DNA from: JAFGLP01 sp050014895
GTDB taxonomy: Bacteria; Chloroflexota; Dehalococcoidia; GIF9; UBA5629
NCBI GenBank assembly: GCA_050014895.1
Contig: JBEKCL010000027.1
Location: 1 to 22,281, forward strand
Length of the DNA: 22,281 nt
Direction: 5' to 3'
The notes under the pieces are model-generated. The model ran no database searches, was not told the origin of the DNA, and saw nothing but the letters and a program-made list of their open reading frames with translations. Of the stretch, positions 1 through 6,518 are shown in pieces; the stretch's first letter is position 1; every line of letters begins with the position of its first letter. A program made the translations under genes and the position numbers.

Positions 1-213
1 ATGGTAACAAGAAGCCTTATTATATCTAATCTCTTTGTCACAACACGTATGGGTGGGAACCTCGGAGTTCTAACCACCGCTATAACACTCGCCACCCTGG
101 TGGGGTCAATCATCAGCGGCGCCGTACCCGGATATGTCACAGGTTTCGTAATAGCAGGCATACTCGCCGTGCTATCAATTCCCATCGTGATGGCAACCAA
201 ACCTAAATTTTAA
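1..213 (+). CDS. C-terminal end of a polytopic membrane protein, possibly MFS transporter (partial)
   Basis: Only the last 70 codons are in the window; the ATG at base 1 is probably internal, with the true start upstream. The residues are strongly hydrophobic and form two membrane segments (about 20-40 and 44-65) separated by a Gly-Pro-Gly turn, ending in a short Lys-rich cytoplasmic tail. This looks like the last two helices of a major facilitator transporter, where Gly-rich helices are common, but no substrate motif is present and the family call is an inference. It ends 31 bp before the next gene, in the same direction. Confidence 0.5.
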   Translation: MVTRSLIISNLFVTTRMGGNLGVLTTAITLATLVGSIISGAVPGYVTGFVIAGILAVLSIPIVMATKPKF

Positions 214-236
214 CCTGGCTTTGGGTTAAAATAGGG

Positions 237-242
237 TATAAT
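237..242 (+). promoter_or_regulatory. TATAAT -10 box for a leaderless transcript
   Basis: A perfect TATAAT lies 8 nt before the ATG at 251. A start site about 7 nt downstream would put the mRNA 5' end at or next to that ATG. No convincing -35 hexamer is visible at 17 nt spacing. The box also argues against the in-frame GTG at 245, which would lie upstream of the transcript start. Confidence 0.5.
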
Positions 243-250
243 TCGTGCAT

Positions 251-1138
251 ATGATTGCTGTAATTAGAAGCCGTATAAACGGCCTCAAGAAAGACAGGGA
301 ACACGGCGCCGGCTGGCTCACAACACAGGCCGCTAGCATCCTTGAAGAAGCAAGTTCAGGCAGCCTTGCCCGAACCTCTGAAGATTTCATGGCCGAAATT
401 GGCCAGGTAGCCATAGCGTTGGCAGAGGCCTGTCCGATCATGGTTTCCATCACGAATTATGTTGCTGAATTCAAGGATGAGCTTGATGGTGCTGTAGCTA
501 CCAGTAAGTCGGCAGACAATTTGAAGAAAAGGGCCACCGCTATCGCCAGAAAACTCAAAGCATACAATGAAGACACGTCGATTAAAACTGCCCGTAACGC
601 CGCCAAATTAATCGGACAGCGAAGTATCATTATAACCTGCAGCTACAGCTCCGATGTCTGCTCTGCACTGGAGTTGGCCCGGCAAAAGGGTATTGATTTC
701 AAAGTGCTGGCAGTCGAATCCCGGCACGGGAAAATATCCTACGGAGATATGACACTAGAGCGTCTGAAAAAAGCAGGTATTGTTGGCCGCATAATACCGG
801 ATAATTTCGTAGCCTGGTATGCAGCCAGGGCAAATACGATTCTTATCGGGGCCGACGCCGTATCCCTGCACGGTTGGATGATCAACGGCATCCCCTCTTA
901 TACCCTGGCGCTTATTGCATCACGTAAAAACGTCCCGGTTTACTTGGTCTGTGCAACCACCAAAATAGATGTACGCGGGTTCCTTGCCGGACTTCGTACA
1001 CCAGCGCCGGGCTTCGATATGGTGCCACTTGAACTGATCAAGGGTATAGTAACGGAGACCGGCACACTTCAGCCGGATAATATTTATAAAATGACTACCG
1101 AGGACATTTTCAGGAGCCCGCGTGCACGGTCTCATTGA
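251..1138 (+). CDS. eIF-2B alpha/beta/delta (MtnA/R15P-isomerase fold) family protein
   Basis: This 295-residue protein has the C-terminal Rossmann-like domain of the family that includes eIF-2B regulatory subunits, methylthioribose-1-phosphate isomerase and archaeal ribose-1,5-bisphosphate isomerase. Visible motifs are ITCSYSSDV (after the central helices), VLAVESRHGK, and LIGADAVSLHGWMINGIPSY followed by a VPVYLVC strand. The isomerases carry a catalytic Cys in a THCN-type loop; here the loop reads TCSYSSD, closer to eIF-2B, so isomerase activity is uncertain. A sugar-phosphate ligand is likely by fold. The ATG at 251 is preferred to the GTG at 245 because of the -10 box at 237-242. Its end overlaps the TatD reading frame by 17 bp, so the two are probably co-transcribed. 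Confidence 0.75.
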   Translation: MIAVIRSRINGLKKDREHGAGWLTTQAASILEEASSGSLARTSEDFMAEIGQVAIALAEACPIMVSITNYVAEFKDELDGAVATSKSADNLKKRATAIARKLKAYNEDTSIKTARNAAKLIGQRSIIITCSYSSDVCSALELARQKGIDFKVLAVESRHGKISYGDMTLERLKKAGIVGRIIPDNFVAWYAARANTILIGADAVSLHGWMINGIPSYTLALIASRKNVPVYLVCATTKIDVRGFLAGLRTPAPGFDMVPLELIKGIVTETGTLQPDNIYKMTTEDIFRSPRARSH

Positions 1139-1885
1139 CACTCATGCTCACCTCGACGAAATTGAGCAAATAGACACGGTCCTGAAAAATGCCAGGCAGT
1201 TGGGTCTTGAAGCAATAATCGCCGTAGGGCAGGATTTAAATTCCAACCTGAAAATCATTGAAATAGTCTCGCATTACCCCGGGTTTGTTTATCCGCAATC
1301 GGGCTTCACCCGTGGGCAATCGGCAACATGGACCCTTACGACCTCGCCTCTAATATTAGTTATATCCGCCAGAACCTTCCTGTTGCACAGGCGCTGGGTG
1401 AAGTCGGGCTTGACTATGATAAAAGAGTATTAAAAACAGCAGGCAAGGAGATCCAGAAAGACGTGCTCAGGCAATTACTGGAGATATCCTTGGAATTCGA
1501 TAAGCCCGTCTCGTTCCATAGCCGTTACGCCTGGAAAGACAGCCTGGCTCTTATAAAAGAAGTCGGTGTCAAGCGGCTCGTTTTCCACTGGTACACCGGG
1601 TTCAGCAGTACTCTCAGGGAATTGGTGGAGGCGGGCTACTATATTTCGGCTACACCGGCAGCAGAATATCACGATGAGCACCGCCGGGCCGTCCGTGAAG
1701 TCCCCATTGACAGACTCCTGCTGGAGACGGATTGCCCCGTTCCCTACGGCCGTGAAAATAAGTACACTTCCCAGCCTTCGGATGTTTTGCGCAGCCTCAA
1801 AGCGGCAGCGGAGATCAAAGGGATCGATGAAAAGGAACTGGCAGTGCAGACAACCATGAATGCCAAACGGCTCTTCGGCTTATAA
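1122..1885 (+). pseudogene. TatD-family metal-dependent hydrolase, interrupted by a single-base frameshift
   Basis: The 5' part (GTG at 1122, SD AGGAGC at 1112-1117) encodes the TatD N-terminus with the metal motif DTHAHLDE and runs to ...YPQSGF. The family motif GFHPWAIGN then continues in another frame from 1307. Reading across 1302-1312, restoring one C after GGCTTC reconnects the frames and yields about 254 residues, the normal TatD length. The downstream part retains GEVGLDY, the SFHSR and VFHWYTG metal histidines, and the LLLETDCP aspartate. TatD proteins are Mg-dependent DNases or hydrolases acting in nucleic-acid quality control. No slippery heptamer is seen at the break, so this is a recent mutation or an assembly/sequencing error. 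Without repair, the long 3' frame could start only at ATG 1328, losing the HAH motif. Confidence 0.85.
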
Positions 1886-1915
1886 CAAAACGCCATGTCG
1901 ACCCAGCGAATGTAC

Positions 1916-1921
1916 TATAAT
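1916..1921 (+). promoter_or_regulatory. TATAAT -10 box upstream of cysE
   Basis: A perfect TATAAT lies 10 nt before the cysE ATG at 1932, leaving room for a leader of only about 0-4 nt. It lies beyond the TatD stop at 1885, so cysE may have its own transcript. No good -35 is visible. Confidence 0.5.
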
Positions 1922-1931
1922 ACTTGTCATC

Positions 1932-2651
1932 ATGTTCAACTGGATTAAACTGATGCGTGAAGATATCCGGGCCGCCATGGATCGTGACCCCGCTGCCAGG
2001 AGCGCCTGGGAAGTATTTTTCCTGTATCCCGGTCTGCATGCTTTGTGGTGGCACCGCATCGCTCACTTTTTTTACCGGCACAGGTGCTATTTTATTTCAC
2101 GTGCGATTTCGCAGATGAACCGCTTCTTCACCCAGATTGAGATACACCCCGGAGCTACTATAGGAAGGCGCTTTTTTATCGACCATGGCGCCGGTGTGGT
2201 TATAGGTGAGACCTCGGAAATCGGCGATGATGTACTCATGTATCAGGGGGTAGTTCTCGGTGGAACAACACTGGAGAAGAAGAAACGTCACCCAACTATC
2301 GGGAATAACGTGGTTATAGGCTCACGGGCCATCATCTTGGGAGCGATTACAATTGGCGATGGAGCCAGGGTAGGATCGGGATCAGTTGTAATAAAATCGG
2401 TCCCACCGGGATGCACCGTAGTAGGTGTTCCCGGAAGAATAGTCGAAGAGCAACGCGTGGCCAGGATTGACCTGGACCATGACCGTTTACCTGACCCTGT
2501 AGCTGAAGCCATCAGACTCGTACTTGACGAACAGGACCAACTTGCCGAACGCATTAAACGGCTTGAAAGCGCAGCAGGAGTCACGGCCCCATCCGACGAA
2601 CTTGGTGCACTTGAATCAAAGATTAAACATCAGTTTCATTATGAAATTTGA
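1932..2651 (+). CDS. cysE: Serine O-acetyltransferase
   Basis: This enzyme transfers acetyl from acetyl-CoA to L-serine, giving O-acetylserine for cysteine synthesis in the cytoplasm. The 239-residue protein has the N-terminal helical domain (REDIRAAMDRDPAAR, then LYPGLHALWWHRIAHFFYR) and a C-terminal left-handed beta-helix built of hexapeptide repeats. The signature IDHGAGVVIGET at residues 83-94 contains the catalytic Asp-His pair, followed by the GGTT loop and a VVGVPGRIV end. The last ~70 residues form a charged helical tail longer than in the minimal enzyme. The frame is open upstream to 1860, but the family N-terminus and the -10 box at 1916 support ATG 1932. It would supply cysteine beside the downstream thiol-redox genes, though a functional link is only an inference. 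Confidence 0.93.
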   Translation: MFNWIKLMREDIRAAMDRDPAARSAWEVFFLYPGLHALWWHRIAHFFYRHRCYFISRAISQMNRFFTQIEIHPGATIGRRFFIDHGAGVVIGETSEIGDDVLMYQGVVLGGTTLEKKKRHPTIGNNVVIGSRAIILGAITIGDGARVGSGSVVIKSVPPGCTVVGVPGRIVEEQRVARIDLDHDRLPDPVAEAIRLVLDEQDQLAERIKRLESAAGVTAPSDELGALESKIKHQFHYEI

Positions 2652-2731
2652 GCGGCATAGAGCGTGCCTTCACGACGCTATTCCGTTTGCTCCACCCTTA
2701 CAAACAAGTTACAATTAGTAAATTACCCGCC

Positions 2732-3772
2732 ATGAAATCAATTATTCTCGTAGGTGGTGAAGGCACCCGGCTCCGCCCGCTAACCTATTCCGTCGTTAAA
2801 TCCATGGTCCCGGTGGTAAACAAGCCCTTTATTGAGCATGTCATCTGCCAGCTGGCCTTGCATAACGTAAACGAGATTGTGCTGGCCATGGGTTACAAGC
2901 CGGATTCGATCTTCGAGTACTTTAAAAATGGTGCTGGAGGCCAGGTTAAGCTAACTTACAGCCTTGAGAAAAAACCGCTCGGCACTGCCGGTGCCGTAAA
3001 ACATGCCAGCCGGCATGTCGATGAAACATTATTTGTTCTCAACGGCGATGTTTTTTCCGATATAGATTATACGGGCATGCTGGATTTCCACAAACGTAAC
3101 AAGGCCCGTGTCACTATCGCTCTCACTCATGTGGATGACCCAACTATATTCGGCGTGGTGGAGACCGCTAAGGATGGAAGGGTAATACGTTTCACGGAAA
3201 AGCCTAAATGGGAAGATGTCAGGAGCCACTGGATCAATGCCGGTGTATATATACTCGAACCGGAGGTCCTCGATTATATACCTGGTGATACTTTTTATAT
3301 GTTTGAAAAAGGCGTGTTTCCCCGAATGCTTGAGAAGGGCGAGCCGGTGTATGCTTACACCAGCGATGCCTATTGGACAGATATGGGCACACCGGAGAAA
3401 TACCACCAGCTCAACAATGACATTCTATCGGGAAAATGCACTTCGCCTTTATACAAGGCAGAAACCGTTATCACTGGCCCGGGCACAAACGTACACACTG
3501 CCGCCCGCATAACCGGCCCCGCCATGATAGGCGCCGGGTGTAAAATTGAAGAAAATGTTGAATTAATGGGACCGGTAATCCTTGGCAATGGCTGCCGTGT
3601 TAAAAAAAACGCCCGGATAATAAATTCAATCCTCTGGGATAACATCACGGTGGGAGAAGAAGCGGCAATAATTAACAGCATAATTGCCAGTGGTGATAAG
3701 ATAGAAAATAAAATTCACATTGAAGGGCTTACTATCAACCATGAAGCTCCTGCCGAAAATGGCAGGAAGTAA
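2732..3772 (+). CDS. Sugar-phosphate nucleotidyltransferase (GDP-mannose pyrophosphorylase-like)
   Basis: This 346-residue enzyme would join a nucleotide and a sugar 1-phosphate to make a nucleotide sugar for glycan synthesis. The N-terminal Rossmann domain starts at once with the signature GGEGTRLRPLT (residues 8-18), then VNKPFIEH, LGTAGAV, the metal-binding LNGDVF (103-108), VVETAKDGRVIRFTEKP and YWTDMGTPEKY. The last ~90 residues are a left-handed beta-helix (hexapeptide repeats IGAGCKIEENVELMGPVILG). This architecture is that of mannose-1-phosphate guanylyltransferases and related glucose-1-phosphate uridylyl/thymidylyltransferases; the exact sugar and base cannot be read from the sequence. 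ATG 2732 is chosen because the family begins directly with MKSIILVGGEG, although the frame is open upstream. A TACAAT at 2710-2715 could be its -10. Confidence 0.88.
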   Translation: MKSIILVGGEGTRLRPLTYSVVKSMVPVVNKPFIEHVICQLALHNVNEIVLAMGYKPDSIFEYFKNGAGGQVKLTYSLEKKPLGTAGAVKHASRHVDETLFVLNGDVFSDIDYTGMLDFHKRNKARVTIALTHVDDPTIFGVVETAKDGRVIRFTEKPKWEDVRSHWINAGVYILEPEVLDYIPGDTFYMFEKGVFPRMLEKGEPVYAYTSDAYWTDMGTPEKYHQLNNDILSGKCTSPLYKAETVITGPGTNVHTAARITGPAMIGAGCKIEENVELMGPVILGNGCRVKKNARIINSILWDNITVGEEAAIINSIIASGDKIENKIHIEGLTINHEAPAENGRK

Positions 3773-3789
3773 AACTGATTGGAGGCATA

Positions 3790-4122
3790 ATGGCTGGTAA
3801 TGTAAAGAGCATTTCTGGAGAGCAGGACTTCAAATCGTCCGTTATCGATTCGCAGAAACCCGTATTGGTAGATTTTTGGGCTGTCTCATGCGGACCATGC
3901 CGCATGGTAGCCCCGATAATCGATGAGTTGTCAGAGGAATATAATGACAGAATTGCATTTGCCAAAGTAAATGTGGATGAGATGCCCAAGGTCATGCCCG
4001 CTTATAACGTTATGAGTATACCAACGTTAATCGTCTCCAAGGGAGGCAAACCATTCGAGCAGGTAGTTGGTTACCGCCCCAAGAAAGACATTAAAAAAGT
4101 CCTTGATAAGGCTTTGGTATAA
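3790..4122 (+). CDS. Thioredoxin paralogue with altered active site (SCGPC)
   Basis: This 110-residue single thioredoxin domain has a good SD (TTGGAGGC) 5 nt before ATG. The fold markers are DFWAV, the CGPC pair (C34, C37), the cis-proline motif MSIPT and the C-terminal GYRPKKDIKKVLDKAL helix. The residue before the first cysteine is Ser33 instead of the near-universal Trp. The codon is TCA where the neighbour has TGG, two base changes, so a simple read error is unlikely. In thioredoxins this Trp packs beside the active site and affects reactivity, so altered redox behaviour or partner choice is plausible. It is the first of a tandem pair with the gene at 4180; a 19-bp block around the SD and start is identical in both, showing duplication. 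It could serve as cytoplasmic reductant for CcdA. Confidence 0.92.
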   Translation: MAGNVKSISGEQDFKSSVIDSQKPVLVDFWAVSCGPCRMVAPIIDELSEEYNDRIAFAKVNVDEMPKVMPAYNVMSIPTLIVSKGGKPFEQVVGYRPKKDIKKVLDKALV

Positions 4123-4179
4123 TGGGAAGAACTTGACAGATATTTAGTACTGGACCGCATTCGAAAATTTGGAGGCATA

Positions 4180-4512
4180 ATGGCTGGAAACATAATAAAT
4201 GTCGGAGAGCAGGATTTTAAAGCAACTGTTCTTGACTCGCAAAAACCGGTCCTCGTAGATTTTTGGGCAGTTTGGTGCGGACCATGCCGAATGGTCGCGC
4301 CTATTGTCGATGAGCTTTCCGAAGAATACAAGGACAAAATGGGCTTTGCCAAAGTTAACGTTGATGAAGCTCCCAAAATAGCTTCAAGTTATAATGTCAT
4401 GAGCATACCCACGATTATCCTGTTCAAAGGAGGCAAGCCTTTTGAACAGGTCGTAGGCTACCGTCCCAAGAAAGATATCCAAAAAGTCATAGATAAGACG
4501 TTGGGGCAGTAG
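4180..4512 (+). CDS. trxA: Thioredoxin
   Basis: This 110-residue canonical thioredoxin has the active site DFWAVWCGPCRM (C33, C36), cis-proline motif MSIPT and C-terminal helix. It is a close tandem paralogue of the gene at 3790, sharing long identical stretches (KGGKPFEQVVGYRPKKDI) and the same SD/start block. It keeps the Trp that the upstream copy has lost, so it is probably the general dithiol reductant. CcdA follows after 7 bp, which fits a role in feeding electrons to CcdA and on to the exported thioredoxin-like proteins. A TTGACA at 4133-4138 precedes it but lacks a matching -10. Confidence 0.93.
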   Translation: MAGNIINVGEQDFKATVLDSQKPVLVDFWAVWCGPCRMVAPIVDELSEEYKDKMGFAKVNVDEAPKIASSYNVMSIPTIILFKGGKPFEQVVGYRPKKDIQKVIDKTLGQ

Positions 4513-4519
4513 GAAACAA

Positions 4520-5215
4520 TTGACAAACGTATCATACTGGACCGCCTTCTTAGCAGGGCTTTTATCTTTCGTTTCACCCTGCGTGCTTCCGCTGGTTCCA
4601 GCTTACCTTGCCAACCTGGCCGGGACTTCCGCCATCGATACGGGTGGGGAGCGGAAGATATGGCCGACTTTTTTACATAGCGTGGCTTTCGTACTCGGTT
4701 TTTCTATACTTTTCATATTGATGGGCGCCTCTGCCGGCCTGATCGGCTCAGTAATCACACAGTACGCTGAACCCCTGCGAATAATTTCGGGTATCGTGAT
4801 TATTATCTTCGGTATCTTCCTCATTGCAGCTTATAAGGTACCATGGCTTAATTACGAAAAACGGATGCACGTTCAAGGCGCACGTAATCCCGGCTATATC
4901 AGATCTTTACTGATAGGGGCTGCATTTGCGATAGGCTGGACACCCTGCATCGGGCCAATCCTGGGATCGATCCTTTTTATTGCATCTTACACACAGGAGA
5001 CTGTAAAAGGCGCAATGCTGCTGGCTGTCTATTCCCTGGGAATGGGTATACCATTCCTTTTGATCGGCATAGCATGGAGCTATATCGTGCCATTCTGGAG
5101 AGGGCTAACACGTCATCTTGCCCTGATTTCTATAATCAGCGGCATCCTGCTTATAATAGTGGGTATACTTATGCTAACAGGGCAACTCATGTGGTTGGGC
5201 CGTTTTGCAACCTAG
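4520..5215 (+). CDS. ccdA: CcdA-type thiol-disulfide transporter (DsbD transmembrane domain)
   Basis: CcdA is an integral membrane protein that passes reducing equivalents from cytoplasmic thioredoxin to thioredoxin-like proteins outside the membrane, classically for cytochrome c maturation. The 231 residues form about six transmembrane helices. The two essential cysteines are in SPCVLPLVPAYL (C21) and GWTPCIGPILGSIL (C143), both followed by the family's Pro motifs. The start is a TTG at 4520 with AGGA 5 nt before it; the conserved N-terminus begins almost immediately, and no ATG lies near. Upstream are two thioredoxins and downstream three exported TlpA-like proteins, matching a complete relay. 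No cytochrome c synthetase (CcsA/ResB) gene is in the window. Confidence 0.92.
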   Translation: MTNVSYWTAFLAGLLSFVSPCVLPLVPAYLANLAGTSAIDTGGERKIWPTFLHSVAFVLGFSILFILMGASAGLIGSVITQYAEPLRIISGIVIIIFGIFLIAAYKVPWLNYEKRMHVQGARNPGYIRSLLIGAAFAIGWTPCIGPILGSILFIASYTQETVKGAMLLAVYSLGMGIPFLLIGIAWSYIVPFWRGLTRHLALISIISGILLIIVGILMLTGQLMWLGRFAT

Positions 5216-5245
5216 ACCGTTATTAATTAGAGGAGATAACCGATA

Positions 5246-5767
5246 ATGAAATCGTTGATACCGGTAATTATAGCGATGGTACTTCTAATTCTCCCCATGG
5301 CCGGCTGCGGCACACCCCAGGCGACCTGCCCAAAAATTGGAGATAAAGCGCCTGACTTTACTTTCATTGGCATGGATGGCAAGACTGTGAATTTAAGTGA
5401 TTTTGCCGGTAAGCCGGTTATAGTAAATACATGGAACCTTAACTGCATTGAGTGTAAACACGAAATGCCGTTTTTCCAGGATGTGTATACCCAGTACAAA
5501 GCGAAAGGCCTTATTCTTCTATCTGTTAACACGCTGGACGGGATAGGTACATCTACGAAAGACTTCTTATCAAAAAACGGCTATACCTTCACCGTTTTAT
5601 ACGATAAGAATCAGGATATCTATAAAAAATTCTGCTGCCCCAAATGTGCGGACCCTTACACGTTTTTCATTGGAGCCGATGGCACGATGAAATCATTTAA
5701 GATCGGCAGCTTTGCCACCAAAGATGAACTGATGATTGAGGTGAATAAAATATTGCCCGCCGGCTAA
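5246..5767 (+). CDS. TlpA/ResA-like thioredoxin lipoprotein with CIEC active site and extra cysteines
   Basis: This 173-residue exported protein has a signal peptide (hydrophobic 4-18) ending in the lipobox LPMAGC, so Cys21 would be lipidated and the protein held on the outer face of the membrane. The AlkyI-hydroperoxide/TlpA fold is marked by IGDKAPDFTF, DGKTVNLSDFAGKPVIVNTW and a GADGT turn. The active site is CIEC (C67, C70) within WNLNCIECKHEMPF, unlike the usual C-[GAP]-x-C. A second cluster, CCPKC (C130, C131, C134), sits just before the cis-proline motif DPYTFF, which TlpA proteins normally lack; it may add a second redox pair or metal site. SD AGGAG lies 10 nt before ATG. It is probably reduced by the adjacent CcdA. 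Confidence 0.87.
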   Translation: MKSLIPVIIAMVLLILPMAGCGTPQATCPKIGDKAPDFTFIGMDGKTVNLSDFAGKPVIVNTWNLNCIECKHEMPFFQDVYTQYKAKGLILLSVNTLDGIGTSTKDFLSKNGYTFTVLYDKNQDIYKKFCCPKCADPYTFFIGADGTMKSFKIGSFATKDELMIEVNKILPAG

Positions 5768-5793
5768 TTTATACACGGACTTAGCAGCTAACT

Positions 5794-6387
5794 ATGAATA
5801 AATTGAAATCCCCGTTATTTTTATGGATTATTCTTGGAGCAATGCTCTTGCTCATGGTTCCCGTGGTCATCATAGACCAGGTAACTCATTCTGGAACGGT
5901 TAAGAGCGCCGCAGTAAGCACTATGGTAAACACCGCCACCGTAACTTCTGAACAGCCAAAAACCGGTTGGAGAATCGGCGAACAGGCACCTGATTTCACT
6001 CTTACAACTACCGATAACCACGATATCCAGTTAAGTGACTACAGGGGGAAAAAGGTGATCCTGAATTTCTGGGCCACGTGGTGTGGGCCATGCCGTATGG
6101 AAATACAATCCCTGAAATCGATAAATGATAAGCTTCCGGAATATGACGCAGTACTTTTAGCTGTAAATACGCAGGACTCTTTCGATAACGCACAGTTGTA
6201 CGCTAAAGCCAACGGCCTGAACTGCATCATACCTGTTGATCCCCGAGGAATTGTATCCGGCTACTACAACATCCATGGTATACCAACTACTTATTTTCGT
6301 AATCAAAAAGGAATAGTAACTTCTATTAAGATAGGCCCATTTTTGAGCGAAGATGAAATAATAGAGCAGCTGGATTCCATTAACTAG
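5794..6387 (+). CDS. Membrane-anchored TlpA/ResA-like thiol-disulfide oxidoreductase
   Basis: This 197-residue protein has a single uncleaved N-terminal membrane anchor (about residues 8-27), a Ser/Thr-rich linker and an external thioredoxin domain. Domain markers are IGEQAPDFTL, LSDYRGKKVILNFW, the classical active site ATWCGPCRME (C97, C100) and the cis-proline motif GIPTTYF. ResA/TlpA proteins reduce disulfides outside the membrane, for example in apocytochrome c, using electrons from CcdA. It is the third exported or membrane thiol protein in this block and the only one with the canonical CGPC. It follows the CIEC lipoprotein by 26 bp in the same direction. Confidence 0.9.
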   Translation: MNKLKSPLFLWIILGAMLLLMVPVVIIDQVTHSGTVKSAAVSTMVNTATVTSEQPKTGWRIGEQAPDFTLTTTDNHDIQLSDYRGKKVILNFWATWCGPCRMEIQSLKSINDKLPEYDAVLLAVNTQDSFDNAQLYAKANGLNCIIPVDPRGIVSGYYNIHGIPTTYFRNQKGIVTSIKIGPFLSEDEIIEQLDSIN

Positions 6388-6441
6388 GCTAAGTTGTATT
6401 AGAATTTCAGCTATAATATTATGTAAATAGATATGAAAAAG

Positions 6442-6470
6442 TTCTACAAGGCTTCATTCAGGTGTATAAT
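6442..6470 (+). promoter_or_regulatory. Possible promoter for the 826-residue fusion gene
   Basis: TTCTAC at 6442-6447 and TATAAT at 6465-6470 are 17 bp apart in the 131-bp gap between genes, implying a leader of about 40 nt. A second TATAAT at 6412-6417 has no suitable -35. The gap holds no other feature that I can support. Confidence 0.45.
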
Positions 6471-6518
6471 TCAAAATAATATATTGCAAGTTTTCGTTCA
6501 TGAAGTGAATCACATCGC

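Noticed and set aside
1860..1931. N-terminal extension of CysE from ATG 1860
   Set aside because: It overlaps the TatD end and is not CysE-like, and a -10 box lies within it just before the family start at 1932.
4133..4138. TTGACA as -35 of a separate promoter for the second thioredoxin
   Set aside because: No acceptable -10 occurs 16-18 bp downstream; kept only as a remark in the gene entry.
6412..6417. TATAAT as main promoter of the 826-residue gene
   Set aside because: The nearest -35-like TTGTAT is only 12 bp upstream; the 6442-6470 pair is better spaced.
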